Source: Rhodobacteraceae bacterium CCMM004
Lineage (GTDB): Bacteria > Pseudomonadota > Alphaproteobacteria > Rhodobacterales > Rhodobacteraceae
NCBI GenBank assembly: GCA_004005435.1
Contig: RZWH01000001.1
Location: 620,001-684,000 of the forward strand
Direction of reading: 5' to 3'
Length of the DNA stretch: 64,000 nucleotides
The notes under the pieces were generated by a model. The model worked only from the letters and a program-made list of their open reading frames with translations. It ran no database searches and had not been told where the DNA came from. Made by a program: the position numbers and the translations under genes. Every line of letters begins with the position of its first letter. Within the stretch, counting starts at the first letter, position 1. Positions 54,888 through 64,000 of this stretch are shown here, one piece after another.

Positions 54888-57660
54888 GCCGGCCGCGCCC
54901 GACGACACCCACCGAGCCCCAGCCGAGCTGATCTGCGACCCGCGGCGCGTCTACGACGCCGCGGCCGTGGAGGCTCGGATCGACGCCGACCTGGCCGGCG
55001 CCGCCGACGCCCAGGCGGTGCGCGCCGTCGCCGTGCGCCACCTGCGCGCGGCGCTGAAGGACGGGCGCGCGGCCATCGCCGCCGGCTTCGCCGCCCGCCC
55101 CACCGCGGCCCGGCCCACCGTCGCGGCCTACAGCTATCTGACCGACTGCGTGGTGACCGAGGCGTTCCGCGTGGTGCTCGACCGCCTGCACCCGCGCCAC
55201 AACCCCACCGAGGGCGAGCGGCTGGGGGTGTTCGCGGTGGGCGGCTACGGCCGGGCCGAGATGGCGCCTTTTTCAGACGTCGACCTGCTGTTTCTCAGCC
55301 CCTACAAGCTCAGCCCCTGGGCCGAGAACGTCATCGAATCGATGCTCTACATCCTGTGGGATCTGCACCTGAAGGTCGGGCATTCCAGCCGCACGGTGAA
55401 GGACTGCATCCGCCTCGGCCGCGGCGACTACACCATCCGCACCGCGCTGCTCGAACACCGGTTCCTGACCGGCGACGCCGCCCTGGCCGACGACCTGACC
55501 GCCCGGCTCCGGCGCGACCTGTTCCAAGGCACCGAGGCCGAGTTCGTCGCCGCAAAGCTGGAAGAGCGCGACCAACGCCACCGCAAGCAGGGCGGCCAGC
55601 GCTACGTGGTCGAGCCCAACGTCAAGGAGGGCAAGGGCGGCCTGCGCGACCTGCAAACCCTGTTCTGGATCGCGAAATACGTCGAGGGCGTCTCGGACGT
55701 CGCCGCCCTGGTGGACCGCGGCACCTATACCGCCGACGAGTTCGCGGCCTTCGTCCGGGCCGAATCGTTCCTGCTGGCGGTGCGCTGTCACCTGCACCTG
55801 ATCAGCGGTCGGGCGACGGACCAGCTCACCTTCGACATGCAGGTCGAGGTGGCCGCCGCCATGGGCTATGACGACCGCGGCGGGCGGCGGGCGGTCGAAC
55901 ACTTCATGCAGACCTATTTCCGCCACGCGACCAAGGTGGGCGAACTCACGCGCATCCTCCTGACCGCGTTGGAGGCCGATCAGAAGAAGGCCGCGCCGCG
56001 AATCCTGGGCCTGTTCCGCCGCCGCCGCGCGCGCAAGGGCTATGCCATCGTGCAGAACCGCCTGACCTTTGCCGACCCCGACGCCGCCTTCGACGACACG
56101 CTCAACATCCTACGCATCTTCGAAGAGGCGCTGAGGACCGGACTGCTTCTCCATCCCGACGCGATGCGGCTGATTTCTGCCAACCTGCACCTGATCGACG
56201 ACCGGATCCGCACGACGCCCGAGGCGCGGCGCATCTTCTTCGACACCATTCTCAAGCACGGGAACCCCGAACGCGCGCTCAGGCGGATGAACGAGTTGGG
56301 CGTGCTGGCCGCCTTCATCCCCGAGTTCGAGCCCATCGTCGCGATGATGCAGTTCAACATGTATCACCACTACACGGTGGACGAGCACACCATCCAGACG
56401 ATCTCGACCCTGGCGCAGATCGAGCGGGGGGAGCTGGTCGAGAGCCTGCCCATCGCCAGCCGCATCCTCAAGGAGGGGGTGAACCGCCGCGTGCTCTATG
56501 TGGCGCTGCTGCTGCACGACATCGGCAAGGGGCGGGACGAGGACCATTCGATCCTGGGCGCCCGCATCGCGCGCAAGGTCGCACCGCGCCTGGGCCTGTC
56601 CAAGGCCGACGTCGAGACGGTGGAATGGCTGGTGCGCCACCACCTGCTGATGAGCGACATGGCGCAAAAACGCGACCTGGCGGACCCCCGCACCATCAGG
56701 GACTTCGCCAAGGCGGTGAAGACGCGCAAGCGGCTGGACCTGCTGACCGTGCTGACCGTGTGCGACATCCGCGGCGTGGGCCCCGGCACCTGGAACAACT
56801 GGAAGGCGCAGCTCCTCCGCCACCTCTACCGCGAGACCGCGAACGCGCTGGAGAACGGGCTGGAGGCGCTGAACCGCGAGACCCGCGGGGCCGAGGCCAA
56901 GCGTGCGCTGCGCGAGGCGCTGGAGGGGTGGGACCGCAAGGACGTCCGCGCCGAGACCCAGCGCCACTACGATGCCTATTGGCAGGGCCTGGGGCTGGAG
57001 GAGCACCGCATCTTCGCCCGCCTGCTCAAAGACATCACCGACGACGCCATCGCCATCGACGTGACCGAGGACGCCGACCGCGACGCGACCCGCATCGCCT
57101 TTGTCATGGCCGACCATCCCGGCATCTTCTCGCGCCTGGCGGGCGCTTTGGCCCTGGTGGGCGCCAACGTCGTGGACGCGCGCACCTACACGTCCAAGGA
57201 CGGCTACGCGACCGCCGCCTTTTGGGTGCAGGACGCCGAGGGCAGCCCCTACGAGACCGCGCGCCTGCCGCGCCTGCGCCGGACCATCGACCGGACGCTC
57301 AAGGGCGAGGTGGTCGCACGCGAGGCGCTGGCCCCCCGCGACAAGATCAAAAAGCGCGAGCGCGGGTTCCGCGTTCCGACCACAGTGGCCTTCGACAACG
57401 ACGGCTCGGACATCTACACTCTGATCGAGGTCGACACCCGCGACCGTCCCGGCCTGCTCTACGACCTCACGCGGGCCATGGCGGCGGCGAACGTGTCGAT
57501 CTCCAGCGCGGTGATCGCCACCTACGGGGCGCAGGCCGTCGACACCTTCTACGTCAAGGACATGTTCGGGTTGAAGATCGCCAGCGAGGCCAAGCAGAGG
57601 GCGCTGGAGAAACGCTTGCGCGCGGCCATCGAAAGCGGCGCCAGGCGGGCCGAGGGCTGA
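54847..57660 (+). CDS. glnD: [Protein-PII] uridylyltransferase/uridylyl-removing enzyme
   Basis: 937 residues. It adds or removes UMP on PII according to glutamine level. The nucleotidyltransferase motif GGYGRAEMAPFSDVDLLFL lies near residue 135. An HD domain (LLLHDIGKGRDEDHS) is near 560, and two ACT domains occupy the last 200 residues. The TTG start at 54847 has AGGTGG six bases upstream and lies inside the lpoA-like gene; a GTG at 54874 is the alternative. It overlaps murJ by one base. Confidence 0.97.
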   Translation: MTLPPDASAVPVSEPAAPDDTHRAPAELICDPRRVYDAAAVEARIDADLAGAADAQAVRAVAVRHLRAALKDGRAAIAAGFAARPTAARPTVAAYSYLTDCVVTEAFRVVLDRLHPRHNPTEGERLGVFAVGGYGRAEMAPFSDVDLLFLSPYKLSPWAENVIESMLYILWDLHLKVGHSSRTVKDCIRLGRGDYTIRTALLEHRFLTGDAALADDLTARLRRDLFQGTEAEFVAAKLEERDQRHRKQGGQRYVVEPNVKEGKGGLRDLQTLFWIAKYVEGVSDVAALVDRGTYTADEFAAFVRAESFLLAVRCHLHLISGRATDQLTFDMQVEVAAAMGYDDRGGRRAVEHFMQTYFRHATKVGELTRILLTALEADQKKAAPRILGLFRRRRARKGYAIVQNRLTFADPDAAFDDTLNILRIFEEALRTGLLLHPDAMRLISANLHLIDDRIRTTPEARRIFFDTILKHGNPERALRRMNELGVLAAFIPEFEPIVAMMQFNMYHHYTVDEHTIQTISTLAQIERGELVESLPIASRILKEGVNRRVLYVALLLHDIGKGRDEDHSILGARIARKVAPRLGLSKADVETVEWLVRHHLLMSDMAQKRDLADPRTIRDFAKAVKTRKRLDLLTVLTVCDIRGVGPGTWNNWKAQLLRHLYRETANALENGLEALNRETRGAEAKRALREALEGWDRKDVRAETQRHYDAYWQGLGLEEHRIFARLLKDITDDAIAIDVTEDADRDATRIAFVMADHPGIFSRLAGALALVGANVVDARTYTSKDGYATAAFWVQDAEGSPYETARLPRLRRTIDRTLKGEVVAREALAPRDKIKKRERGFRVPTTVAFDNDGSDIYTLIEVDTRDRPGLLYDLTRAMAAANVSISSAVIATYGAQAVDTFYVKDMFGLKIASEAKQRALEKRLRAAIESGARRAEG

Positions 57661-59246
57661 TGCGACCGATTTCGCTGATCGCGGGGTTCCTGACCGTGGG
57701 GGCCTGGACGATGCTCAGCCGGGTGCTGGGCTTCGTTCGCGACATCCTGATCGCCGCCATCCTCGGCGCCGGGCCGGTGGCCGAGGCGTTCCTGGTGGCC
57801 TTCGCCCTGCCCAACATGTTCCGCCGCTTCTTTGCCGAGGGCGCGTTCAACATGGCCTTCGTGCCGATGTTCTCCAAGCGGCTGGAGGGCGGCGAGGACG
57901 CCGAGGGCTTCGCCCGCGACGCTCTGGCGGGCCTGGCCTCGATCCTCGTCGTGTTCACCGCGCTGGCGACGCTGGGGATGCCGTGGCTGGTGCTGGCCAT
58001 GGCGTCGGGGTTCGCAGGCGACGTACGCTTCGACTTGGCGGTCGGGTTCGGGCGCATCCTCTTCGTCTACATCTTCTTCATCTCGCTGGCGGCGCTCTTG
58101 TCGGGCGTCCTGAACGCCGCAGGCCGCTTTGCCGCCGCCGCCGCCGCGCCGGTCCTGCTGAACGTCATCCTGATCGCGATGCTGTTCCTCGCCGAAACCG
58201 CAGTTCTGGAAGAGACGGTGGTCCTGCCCGCCATCGCCGCCGACGGCCTGCACCACGGCACGATGCTGGCCGTGGGCGTGATCCTGGCCGGGATCGCGCA
58301 GTTCGCGCTGCTGTGGCGGGCGGCGCGGATCGCCGGGTTCGACCTGCGCCCGACCTGGCCGCGTCTGACGCCCGAGCTGCGGCGGCTCGCCATCATCGCT
58401 GCACCCGCGGCGCTGGCGGGCGGTGTGGTGCAGGTGAACCTGCTGGTCGGGCGGCAGGTGGCGAGCTTCTTCGAGGGCGCGGTGGCGTGGCTGAACTATG
58501 CCGACCGGCTCTACCAGTTGCCGCTGGGCGTGGTCGGCATCGCCATCGGCGTGGTGCTCCTGCCCGACCTGTCGCGCCGCCTGCGCGCGGGCGACGGCGC
58601 AGGAGGACAAGCGGCCGCCAACCGCGCCGCCGAGTTCGCGCTGTTGCTGACCGTGCCCGCCGCCGTCGCCTTCGTCGTGGTGCCCCTCCCCCTGGTGTCG
58701 GTGCTGTTCCAGCGCGGCGCCTTCGGCGCCGACGACACCGCCGCCACCGCCCTGGCCCTGGCCATCTACGGACTGGGTCTGCCGGCCTTCGTCCTGCAAA
58801 AGGTGCTGCAACCCCTCTACTTCGCGCGCGAGGACACGCGGCGGCCGTTCTACTACGCCCTGGTGTCGCTGGTGGTGAACGCCGGTGTCGCCATCGGTTT
58901 GGCGCCGGTCATGGGGTTCCTCGCCGCAGCCCTCGGCACGACGCTCGCAGGCTGGGCGATGGTGTGGCTGCTCTGGCGCGGGGCCCGTTCCATGGGCCCG
59001 GCGGCCGAGACCGACGCCCGCCTGCGCCGCCGGGTGCCGCGCCTGATCCTGGCCGCGCTCGGCATGGGCGTCCTGCTCTGGGCCGCGACGCTGGTGCTCG
59101 GACCTGCCTTCGGCCTGCCTCTCTGGCGCTACCTGGCGCTGGCGGCGCTGGTGGCGGTGGGGGCGCTGGGCTACTTCGGCCTCGGGCATCTCATCGGCGC
59201 GCTGTCGCTTGCCGATCTCCGCCGCAGCCTGCGCCGCGGCGCCTGA
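57660..59246 (+). CDS. murJ: Lipid II flippase MurJ
   Basis: 528 residues with about 14 transmembrane helices. It flips lipid II for peptidoglycan synthesis. Diagnostic segments: SRVLGFVRDILIAAILGAGP near the start, FFAEGAFNMAFVPMFS, YADRLYQLPLGVVGIAIGVV and FQRGAF. It starts at the last base of the glnD stop (TGATG). The lpoA-glnD-murJ row groups wall synthesis with nitrogen signalling. Confidence 0.96.
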   Translation: MRPISLIAGFLTVGAWTMLSRVLGFVRDILIAAILGAGPVAEAFLVAFALPNMFRRFFAEGAFNMAFVPMFSKRLEGGEDAEGFARDALAGLASILVVFTALATLGMPWLVLAMASGFAGDVRFDLAVGFGRILFVYIFFISLAALLSGVLNAAGRFAAAAAAPVLLNVILIAMLFLAETAVLEETVVLPAIAADGLHHGTMLAVGVILAGIAQFALLWRAARIAGFDLRPTWPRLTPELRRLAIIAAPAALAGGVVQVNLLVGRQVASFFEGAVAWLNYADRLYQLPLGVVGIAIGVVLLPDLSRRLRAGDGAGGQAAANRAAEFALLLTVPAAVAFVVVPLPLVSVLFQRGAFGADDTAATALALAIYGLGLPAFVLQKVLQPLYFAREDTRRPFYYALVSLVVNAGVAIGLAPVMGFLAAALGTTLAGWAMVWLLWRGARSMGPAAETDARLRRRVPRLILAALGMGVLLWAATLVLGPAFGLPLWRYLALAALVAVGALGYFGLGHLIGALSLADLRRSLRRGA

Positions 59247-59391
59247 ACCCCCGGCCGTCGGCCCGGCAGCGACCCGCCCCTCGGGGGGGGGGAGGGGCAA
59301 GGGACGTCGGGGCAGGTGCGCCCAATGGCCAACTTCCCTGGTCAAATAGCCTCGCCGAAGGCGCACGCCGGTCCCGGGCGATCCCGCCCGC

Positions 59392-60078
59392 CTATCTCTG
59401 CCTGAGCCGCTCAAGGACCCGCCGCCACCCGCCCGGGCTCAGGACGAAGCTGAGAAGGAACCCCGCCGCGAACCCCGCCACGTCCGCGACCCAGGTGTTG
59501 CCGCCGCCGAAGAGCAGGGTGAAGATCAACTGGATCGCCAGGAGGAACGCGATGAGGGTGAAGGCTCGGGCGCGCTGCTGTCCCATCGCGCCCAAGCCCA
59601 CCCACAGGATGAAGGTGTAGGCCCCGATCAGCCCGTAGACCGCCGGATAGCCACCGACGAGCGCCATGGGATCGTCGAGGAACGTGCCATAGGCCACCGC
59701 CCCCACCGCCCCCGACACCGCAAAGATCGCCACCACCGCCAGGTCGCCGAAGATCTCGCCCACCATCTTGCCCAAGGCCAAAAGGAACACGAGCACGAAC
59801 AAGACATGGGCAAAGCCCAGATGCACGAACGCGTAGGTGACGATCCGCACCACCTGCCGCGGCGGCCACACGCCGATCTCTGCCATCCGGTCCCAGATCG
59901 CGGGCGAGAACGCCCAGGCATTCAGCGCCTCCAGCCGCCAGCCCACCGCGGCATCGCCGCCGGCCAGCCCGCGCTCGCCGGCCTGGAACACCAGCTCGAT
60001 CCCGCCGACGATCGCGGCGAGGATCAGCACCGCCGCCGGTAGGCTGTTGAACGGGTTGGCGTCTGGATCGCTGCTCAT
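59392..60078 (-). CDS. Rhomboid-fold membrane protein lacking catalytic Ser and His
   Basis: 228 residues with six helices. The rhomboid topology is visible (FVHLGFAHVLFVLVFLLALG, then VGGYPAVYGLIGAYTFILWV and VADVAGFAAGFLLSF). At the active site the usual GxSG is GGYP, so the nucleophile serine is Tyr144, and the catalytic histidine position is Asp199. It should therefore be a non-proteolytic pseudo-rhomboid. Its partner is unknown. It is convergent with murJ and divergent from trpS. Confidence 0.85.
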   Translation of the reverse strand: MSSDPDANPFNSLPAAVLILAAIVGGIELVFQAGERGLAGGDAAVGWRLEALNAWAFSPAIWDRMAEIGVWPPRQVVRIVTYAFVHLGFAHVLFVLVFLLALGKMVGEIFGDLAVVAIFAVSGAVGAVAYGTFLDDPMALVGGYPAVYGLIGAYTFILWVGLGAMGQQRARAFTLIAFLLAIQLIFTLLFGGGNTWVADVAGFAAGFLLSFVLSPGGWRRVLERLRQR

Positions 60079-60153
60079 CGGGGGCTTCCTTGACCTCTCT
60101 GGCGGCCATGGGTAAGCCGTCGCGACCCGATTTGCCAGCATGGAGCGGCGCCG

Positions 60154-61170
60154 ATGGCCGAGGCCAGTTTCACCCCCCGCGTGTTTTCGGGGATCCAGCC
60201 TTCGGGCGGCCTGACGCTGGGCAACTACCTGGGCGCGGTGAAACGCTTCGTCGAGATGCAGGAGCGGGGCGTCGAGACGCTCTACTGCATGGTGGACCTG
60301 CACGCGATCACCGTCTGGCAGGACCCCGAGGCGCTGCGCCGGAACACCCGGCAGCTCGCCGCGTTCATGATCGCGTCGGGCATCGACCCCGAGCGCTCCA
60401 TCGTCTTCAACCAGTCCCAGGTGCCCGAGCACGCGCAACTGGGCTGGATCTTCAACTGCGTGGCCCGCATGGGCTGGATGAAGCGGATGACCCAGTTCAA
60501 GGACAAGGCGGGCAAGAACGCCGAGAACGCCTCGCTGGGCCTGTTTGGATATCCGGCGTTGATGGCGGCCGACATCCTGATCTACCACGCCACCCACGTC
60601 CCCGTGGGCGAGGACCAGAAGCAGCATCTGGAGCTGACGCGCGACATCGCGGCCAAGTTCAACCACGACTACGGCGTGGAGTTCTTCCCGATGACCGAGC
60701 CGGTGATCGAGGGCGTAGCGACCAAGGTGATGTCCCTGCGCGACGGGTCCAAGAAGATGTCCAAGTCCGACCCCTCGGACATGTCCCGCATCAACATGGG
60801 CGACGACGCCGACACCATCGCGCAGAAGTTCCGCAAGGCACGCACCGACCCCGAGCCCCTGCCCGAGACGGTCGACGGTCTGGCGGACCGGGCCGAGGCG
60901 CGCAACCTCGTGGCGATCTACGCCGCCCTGGGCGACCGCACGATGGAAGAGGCCATGGCCGAGGTGGGCGGCCAACCCTTTGCCCAGTTCAAGCCGCGGC
61001 TGGCGGACCTGGCGGTGGAAAAACTCGCGCCGATCTCGGCCGAGATGACGCGGCTCATGGACGACCCCGCGCAGATCGACGCGATCCTGAACCGCGGCGC
61101 CGAGCGGGCGCGCGCCATCGCCGGGCCGATCCTCGACCGCACCTACGACATCGTCGGCATGGTGCGCTAG
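60154..61170 (+). CDS. trpS: Tryptophanyl-tRNA synthetase
   Basis: 338 residues, class I enzyme that charges tRNA-Trp. The HIGH-like site is in [20 protein letters not shown]-type sequence near residue 15 and KMSKS is in [14 protein letters not shown] near 205. The C-terminal helix bundle is complete. It is divergent from the rhomboid-like gene and followed by a 737-base gene-free stretch. Confidence 0.97.
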   Translation: MAEASFTPRVFSGIQPSGGLTLGNYLGAVKRFVEMQERGVETLYCMVDLHAITVWQDPEALRRNTRQLAAFMIASGIDPERSIVFNQSQVPEHAQLGWIFNCVARMGWMKRMTQFKDKAGKNAENASLGLFGYPALMAADILIYHATHVPVGEDQKQHLELTRDIAAKFNHDYGVEFFPMTEPVIEGVATKVMSLRDGSKKMSKSDPSDMSRINMGDDADTIAQKFRKARTDPEPLPETVDGLADRAEARNLVAIYAALGDRTMEEAMAEVGGQPFAQFKPRLADLAVEKLAPISAEMTRLMDDPAQIDAILNRGAERARAIAGPILDRTYDIVGMVR

Positions 61171-61907
61171 GCGCCCGGGACGTCCCCGGCCCGTCCGGGT
61201 TCGGGGCCGTTCACCGGCACCGGGGTCCGCGCCCGGGCGGCGGGGCCGCCCCTCGTTCGAGACGGTGCGGCCCAATGCAGATCAGGCGCCGGGCGGGCCG
61301 CACGAGTCGGCCGGTTAACGGACGCGAACGCGCCAATGCTGTTCTGGTGCCCGGTAGCAGTCTGCGCGTCGGCGGTGACGCCTGCACCGTCCGGTCGGTG
61401 CAGGCGGACGGTGCCTCCGGCGATCCCCCTTTTTCCGTCGCCTCAAGGGCCATGCTTTCAGAGTGGCGGCGCGATCTGCCAGGGTATGACGCCTTCGCCG
61501 ATCCGCGGAACCGCTTCGCCCACCCCACCGACCGTTGCGGCTGGAGGTGCCCCGCTCGGTGGTCCCCGACCGTGGCGGTCCCGGGCCGGGCCGGATGGTC
61601 GGCGGGGGGCGACGGCGCGGGGCGCCCTGTTGTGCACGGGTGCCCCGTCTTGAGCAGGGCGACGCGCGGCTTGGGCGCTGGAGAGCTGTTTCGTGGAGGC
61701 GCGGGCGGACGAGACGGCCGCCGAACTGGATTGGACGGAGGCGCTGGGCAGCGCGGATCGCACCTTCGGCGCGGAGGAGCGCCGGGGCATCCCCCAATCG
61801 TCCCGTGCCGCCTGTGCGCCGGCGCGCAGGGTCTCCGCGCCGGTGCCCCTGATGGCGGGCGGCGCGCGGATGTATGTGTGCCCTCGCCCAACCAGAGGAG
61901 CGCCGCC
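61171..61907 (+). other. Gene-free stretch of 737 bases after trpS
   Basis: Frames on both strands are open but lack ribosome sites and recognisable domains, and are rich in arginine, glycine and proline. A perfect 11-bp hairpin lies at 61379-61406. No similarity to the repeats at 12.3, 20.3 or 23.2 kb was seen by eye. The last 40 bases hold the AGAGGAG ribosome site of the VOC gene. Confidence 0.55.
61379..61406. terminator. Perfect 11-bp hairpin downstream of trpS
   Basis: CGCCTGCACCG, a six-base TCCGGT loop and CGGTGCAGGCG make a perfect 11-bp stem, the same size as the hairpin at 25791-25818. It lies 209 bases beyond the trpS stop and has no T-tract. Its role as terminator or RNA element is open. 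Confidence 0.4.
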
Positions 61908-62399
61908 ATGACCCCGCCCCCCACCATGCGCATCGGCCACGTGCATCTGAAGGTCGCCGACCTCGACCGCGCCATCGCCTTCTACGGCGGTGTGCTGGGG
62001 TTCGAGGTGACGCAGCGCTACGGGTCTGGCGCGGCGTTTCTGTCGGCGGGGGGCTATCACCACCATATCGGCCTGAACACGTGGGAGAGTGCGGGGGCCA
62101 CCCCGCCTCCGCCCGGGCATACCGGCCTTTATCACACCGCGATCCTCTATCCCGACCGGGCGAGCCTGGGCCGCGCGGTGGGGCGGGTGCTGGACGCTGG
62201 GCTGACGCTGACCGGCGCGGCGGACCATGGTGTCAGCGAGGCGGTCTATCTCGACGATCCCGACGGCAACGGCGTAGAGCTCTACCGCGACCGCCCCGAG
62301 GCGGCATGGCCCCGCGGCGCGGACGGCCGCCTGGCGATGGTCAACCGGCCGCTCGACGTCGCCGGCCTGGTCGCGGAGGGGCGGGCGGCGACGGCCTGA
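61908..62399 (+). CDS. VOC-family (glyoxalase/dioxygenase fold) protein
   Basis: 163 residues. Two beta-alpha-beta-beta-beta modules with motifs IGHVHLKVADLDRAIAFYGG, HHHIGLNTW, GLYHTAILYPDRASLGRAVG and YLDDPDGNGVELYRDRP. Conserved His and Glu suggest a divalent metal site. This resembles catechol-2,3-dioxygenase-like VOC enzymes, but the substrate is unknown. The ATG at 61908 has AGAGGAG upstream. It stands isolated between two gene-free stretches. Confidence 0.9.
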   Translation: MTPPPTMRIGHVHLKVADLDRAIAFYGGVLGFEVTQRYGSGAAFLSAGGYHHHIGLNTWESAGATPPPPGHTGLYHTAILYPDRASLGRAVGRVLDAGLTLTGAADHGVSEAVYLDDPDGNGVELYRDRPEAAWPRGADGRLAMVNRPLDVAGLVAEGRAATA

Positions 62400-62881
62400 C
62401 CCGGCGGCGCGGTGAATATGCACAGGCGTATGACGCCTGGGCGAGTGAGAGGCGTCTCGGGCGCGCGTGCCGCCAATCCCCCAGGCCCCGCGCGCCGCCC
62501 TGGGCTGGGCAAAGGACGGCACGGCCCGTCGTCCACGCCGACGCCGTGCGGGCCGGCGCCCCCCGCCCGCGCCAGGAGCGGCGGATCGGCCTGCTCCCGG
62601 CGCCGGTCTGCCACCGTCCCGCGGGCCAGGCGCCTTCACCGCAGACACCCTAGGCCGGGGGGGGGCGGCTCTGCGGCCCTCGTTAGGAGGCGGTTCTATC
62701 CCGCCGGAGGTATCCCATTTGCGCCCACCCATCCGCAGCGCGACCCGCTCGGTCACCGTGTGCCGCGTCCCGCTGCACGGGCGGGTCGGTAGGAGAGGAA
62801 AGCCTCGCAGGGCGTTCGCAGGTGGGCGCCGAGCAGTCCAGCAGGGGTCCGGCGGCGATGGGCGCGTGCTCCCGGAGCGGT
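62400..62881 (+). other. Gene-free stretch of 482 bases
   Basis: It lies between the VOC gene and the convergent coiled-coil gene. No frame has a ribosome site or domain. A run of nine G near 62660 and a small 5-bp stem with a seven-base loop at 62689-62705 are the only structures noticed. The base composition is as GC-rich as the neighbouring genes. Confidence 0.5.
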
Positions 62882-63466
62882 TCAGCCGTCGCCGCGGTGA
62901 CGCAGGAGCGCCCAAACGGCGAGGAAGGCGATGAGGAACGCCGCGACAGGGCTGGCGGGCGGGGTCCCGGGTCCGCCGCCGGGGCCGCCGGGATCGGCCT
63001 GCACGACCAATGCCTCGACCTCGCGCATCGCGGTGTCCAACCCGCCTGCGTCGTTCGGCGCCGCCTCCATCACCTCCTTGAAGGCGTCGGCCAGCGCCTT
63101 GAGGATCGCGTCTTCGCGCACCAGGTCGTCGACCAGCCCGTCGATCTCGGCCCCGAGCGCCTCCACCGCCGCGGACAGGGTGTCGATGTTGCGCTGCCAC
63201 GCGGCGGCGCGTTGGCGGGTGCGGTAGTCGGGCCGCCCCGCGGTCTGAAGGTCGACCATCCCCTGGCGGCCCTTGAGGTGCCGACCGATCCCCGTCAGGC
63301 GGTGACGCCACCCGTCGATCTTGGCCATCAGCGCCGCGATCTCGGCCCGGGCCTTGGGCGAGGCCGTGACGGGGTCGTGCGAGGGGCGGGACAGGATCTC
63401 CAGCCGCGCGCCCGCCACCTCCTGCGCCATGCGGCGCAGCGCGATCTTCATCGCCTCGTAATTCAT
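62882..63466 (-). CDS. Tail-anchored coiled-coil protein of unknown function
   Basis: 194 residues, unrecognised. Mostly helical and charged with two long amphipathic stretches (PKARAEIAALMAKIDGWRHR and IDTLSAAVEALGAEIDGLVD). A Gly/Pro-rich linker (PGGPGGGPGTPPA) then leads to one C-terminal hydrophobic helix (SPVAAFLIAFLAVWALLRHR). That layout suggests a tail-anchored inner membrane protein facing the cytoplasm. A GGAG site precedes the ATG. It is divergent from the aminotransferase. Confidence 0.7.
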   Translation of the reverse strand: MNYEAMKIALRRMAQEVAGARLEILSRPSHDPVTASPKARAEIAALMAKIDGWRHRLTGIGRHLKGRQGMVDLQTAGRPDYRTRQRAAAWQRNIDTLSAAVEALGAEIDGLVDDLVREDAILKALADAFKEVMEAAPNDAGGLDTAMREVEALVVQADPGGPGGGPGTPPASPVAAFLIAFLAVWALLRHRGDG

Positions 63467-63592
63467 CGCTCAAATCTCCGTCTCAAATGCCATCAGCCTA
63501 CACCCACGGCGGCGCGCCGGGCAACGCCCGGCGGCTGGACCCCGCCTGCGCGGCGGTGCACACTCCGCGCCGAGAAACGAAGGAGGCGGGGC

Positions 63593-64000
63593 ATGGCCAC
63601 GGGCACGGACATCAGGACGTATTACGAGGGCCGCTGGCACGACGGCGACATCCCGATCCTCAAGGCGGCGGACCACGGCACCTGGCTGGGCGGCAGCGTC
63701 TTCGACGGCGCCCGCTGCGTGAACGGCCTGGCGCCGGACCTCCTGCCCCATTGCCAGCGGGTGAACCGCTCGGCCGAGGCGCTCATGATGACCCCGACCG
63801 TGGATCCCGAGGACATGGTCGAGATCGTGCGCGAGGGGCTCGCCGCCTATCCCGACGACGCCGCCGTCTATATCCGGCCGATGTATTGGGCGACCCAGTG
63901 CGGGCATTCCGCCATCGTCCCCCTGGACGAGGACATCGGCTTTGCCGTGTGTCTGGAGGTCATCCCGATGGCCCCGCCCGAGGCGTCCACCACGCTGACC
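63593..64000 (+). CDS. ilvE: Branched-chain amino acid aminotransferase, N-terminal part
   Basis: The gene runs off the right edge; 136 residues are visible. It is a class IV PLP aminotransferase for leucine, isoleucine and valine. Visible motifs: IRTYYEGRWHDGDIPIL, WLGGSVFDGAR, HCQRVNRSAEALMMTP and AAVYIRPMYWATQ. The catalytic lysine lies beyond the window. An AAGGAGG ribosome site is six bases from the ATG at 63593. Confidence 0.9.
   Translation, partial: MATGTDIRTYYEGRWHDGDIPILKAADHGTWLGGSVFDGARCVNGLAPDLLPHCQRVNRSAEALMMTPTVDPEDMVEIVREGLAAYPDDAAVYIRPMYWATQCGHSAIVPLDEDIGFAVCLEVIPMAPPEASTTLT

Noticed and set aside
61336-61852. Short frames in the gap after trpS as small genes
   Set aside because: No ribosome sites, biased Arg/Gly/Pro content, and overlapping open frames on both strands as expected from composition.
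62689-62705. tRNA T-arm-like stem GGCGG with loop TTCTATC
   Set aside because: The loop lacks the required purine after TTC, and no anticodon arm, D arm or matching acceptor strand is found on either strand.
62400-62881. Possible RNase P RNA because of a GAGGAAAG string
   Set aside because: The other conserved blocks expected around it, such as an ACAGAA segment, are absent.

Overview
The window is about 70% G+C and tightly packed. Its gene content points to an alphaproteobacterium of the Rhodobacterales (Rhodobacteraceae/Roseobacteraceae). The clearest signs are an RpoH2-type heat-shock sigma factor behind an RpoE-like promoter, an hflK-hflC-DUF2065-degP operon, membrane-tethered MoeB, DUF2842 next to purA, and a 971-residue acidic protein whose N-terminus I associate with this group. 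No rRNA, tRNA, CRISPR array, insertion sequence or prophage gene was seen, so this looks like ordinary chromosome with a few accessory patches. The genus cannot be fixed.

Layout. 1-10.7 kb: housekeeping and envelope genes (tail of a membrane protein, secreted FG-GAP-like protein, ferredoxin, peptidoglycan-binding lipoprotein, GNAT enzyme, hflK-hflC-DUF2065-degP, gor and rpiA, a small unknown protein, a secreted EF-hand protein). 10.8-20.2 kb: sdaA, EamA exporter, thiamine pyrophosphokinase, the 971-residue acidic protein, DUF2842, purA and a small ABM/ArsR/SRPBCC operon. 20.6-25.7 kb: purine (urate/allantoin) catabolism, with allE, a puuE-uraD fusion and puuD, followed by an aspartate dehydrogenase. 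25.9-28.4 kb: the pxpBCA 5-oxoprolinase. 28.5-37.5 kb: the most unusual block, described below. 37.5-48.7 kb: M3 peptidase, DUF4399, an amino-acid ABC permease/SDR/binding-protein set, coaBC-dut-thiF, chaN, rpoH2 and cobalamin genes. 48.8-64 kb: GST with a TRASH-like tail, comM, rsmI-yraN-gshB, lpoA-like, glnD, murJ, a rhomboid without its catalytic residues, trpS, a VOC protein, a tail-anchored coiled-coil protein and the start of a branched-chain aminotransferase.

The 28.5-37.5 kb block encodes five predicted exported proteins side by side: a CHAT peptidase, an 890-residue TPR-like protein, a trypsin-fold protease with a propeptide, a caspase-fold protease with a DUF4384-like tail, and a patatin phospholipase lipoprotein broken by a frameshift in a G7 tract. 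All would act outside the cytoplasm. They look like parts of a periplasmic proteolytic cascade with a lipase effector. The function is unknown and the idea is inference.

Five long gene-free stretches exist. Two hold copies of a GC-rich structured repeat of about 185 bp with internal inverted repeats and a C-tract of 9-13 bases. One holds a diverged tandem repeat of about 210-220 bp. Two, flanking the VOC gene, hold nothing I recognise beyond a hairpin. Regulatory signals worth noting are the RpoE-like promoter of rpoH2, a 14-bp palindrome before the ArsR operon and twin 21-bp palindromes between convergent genes.
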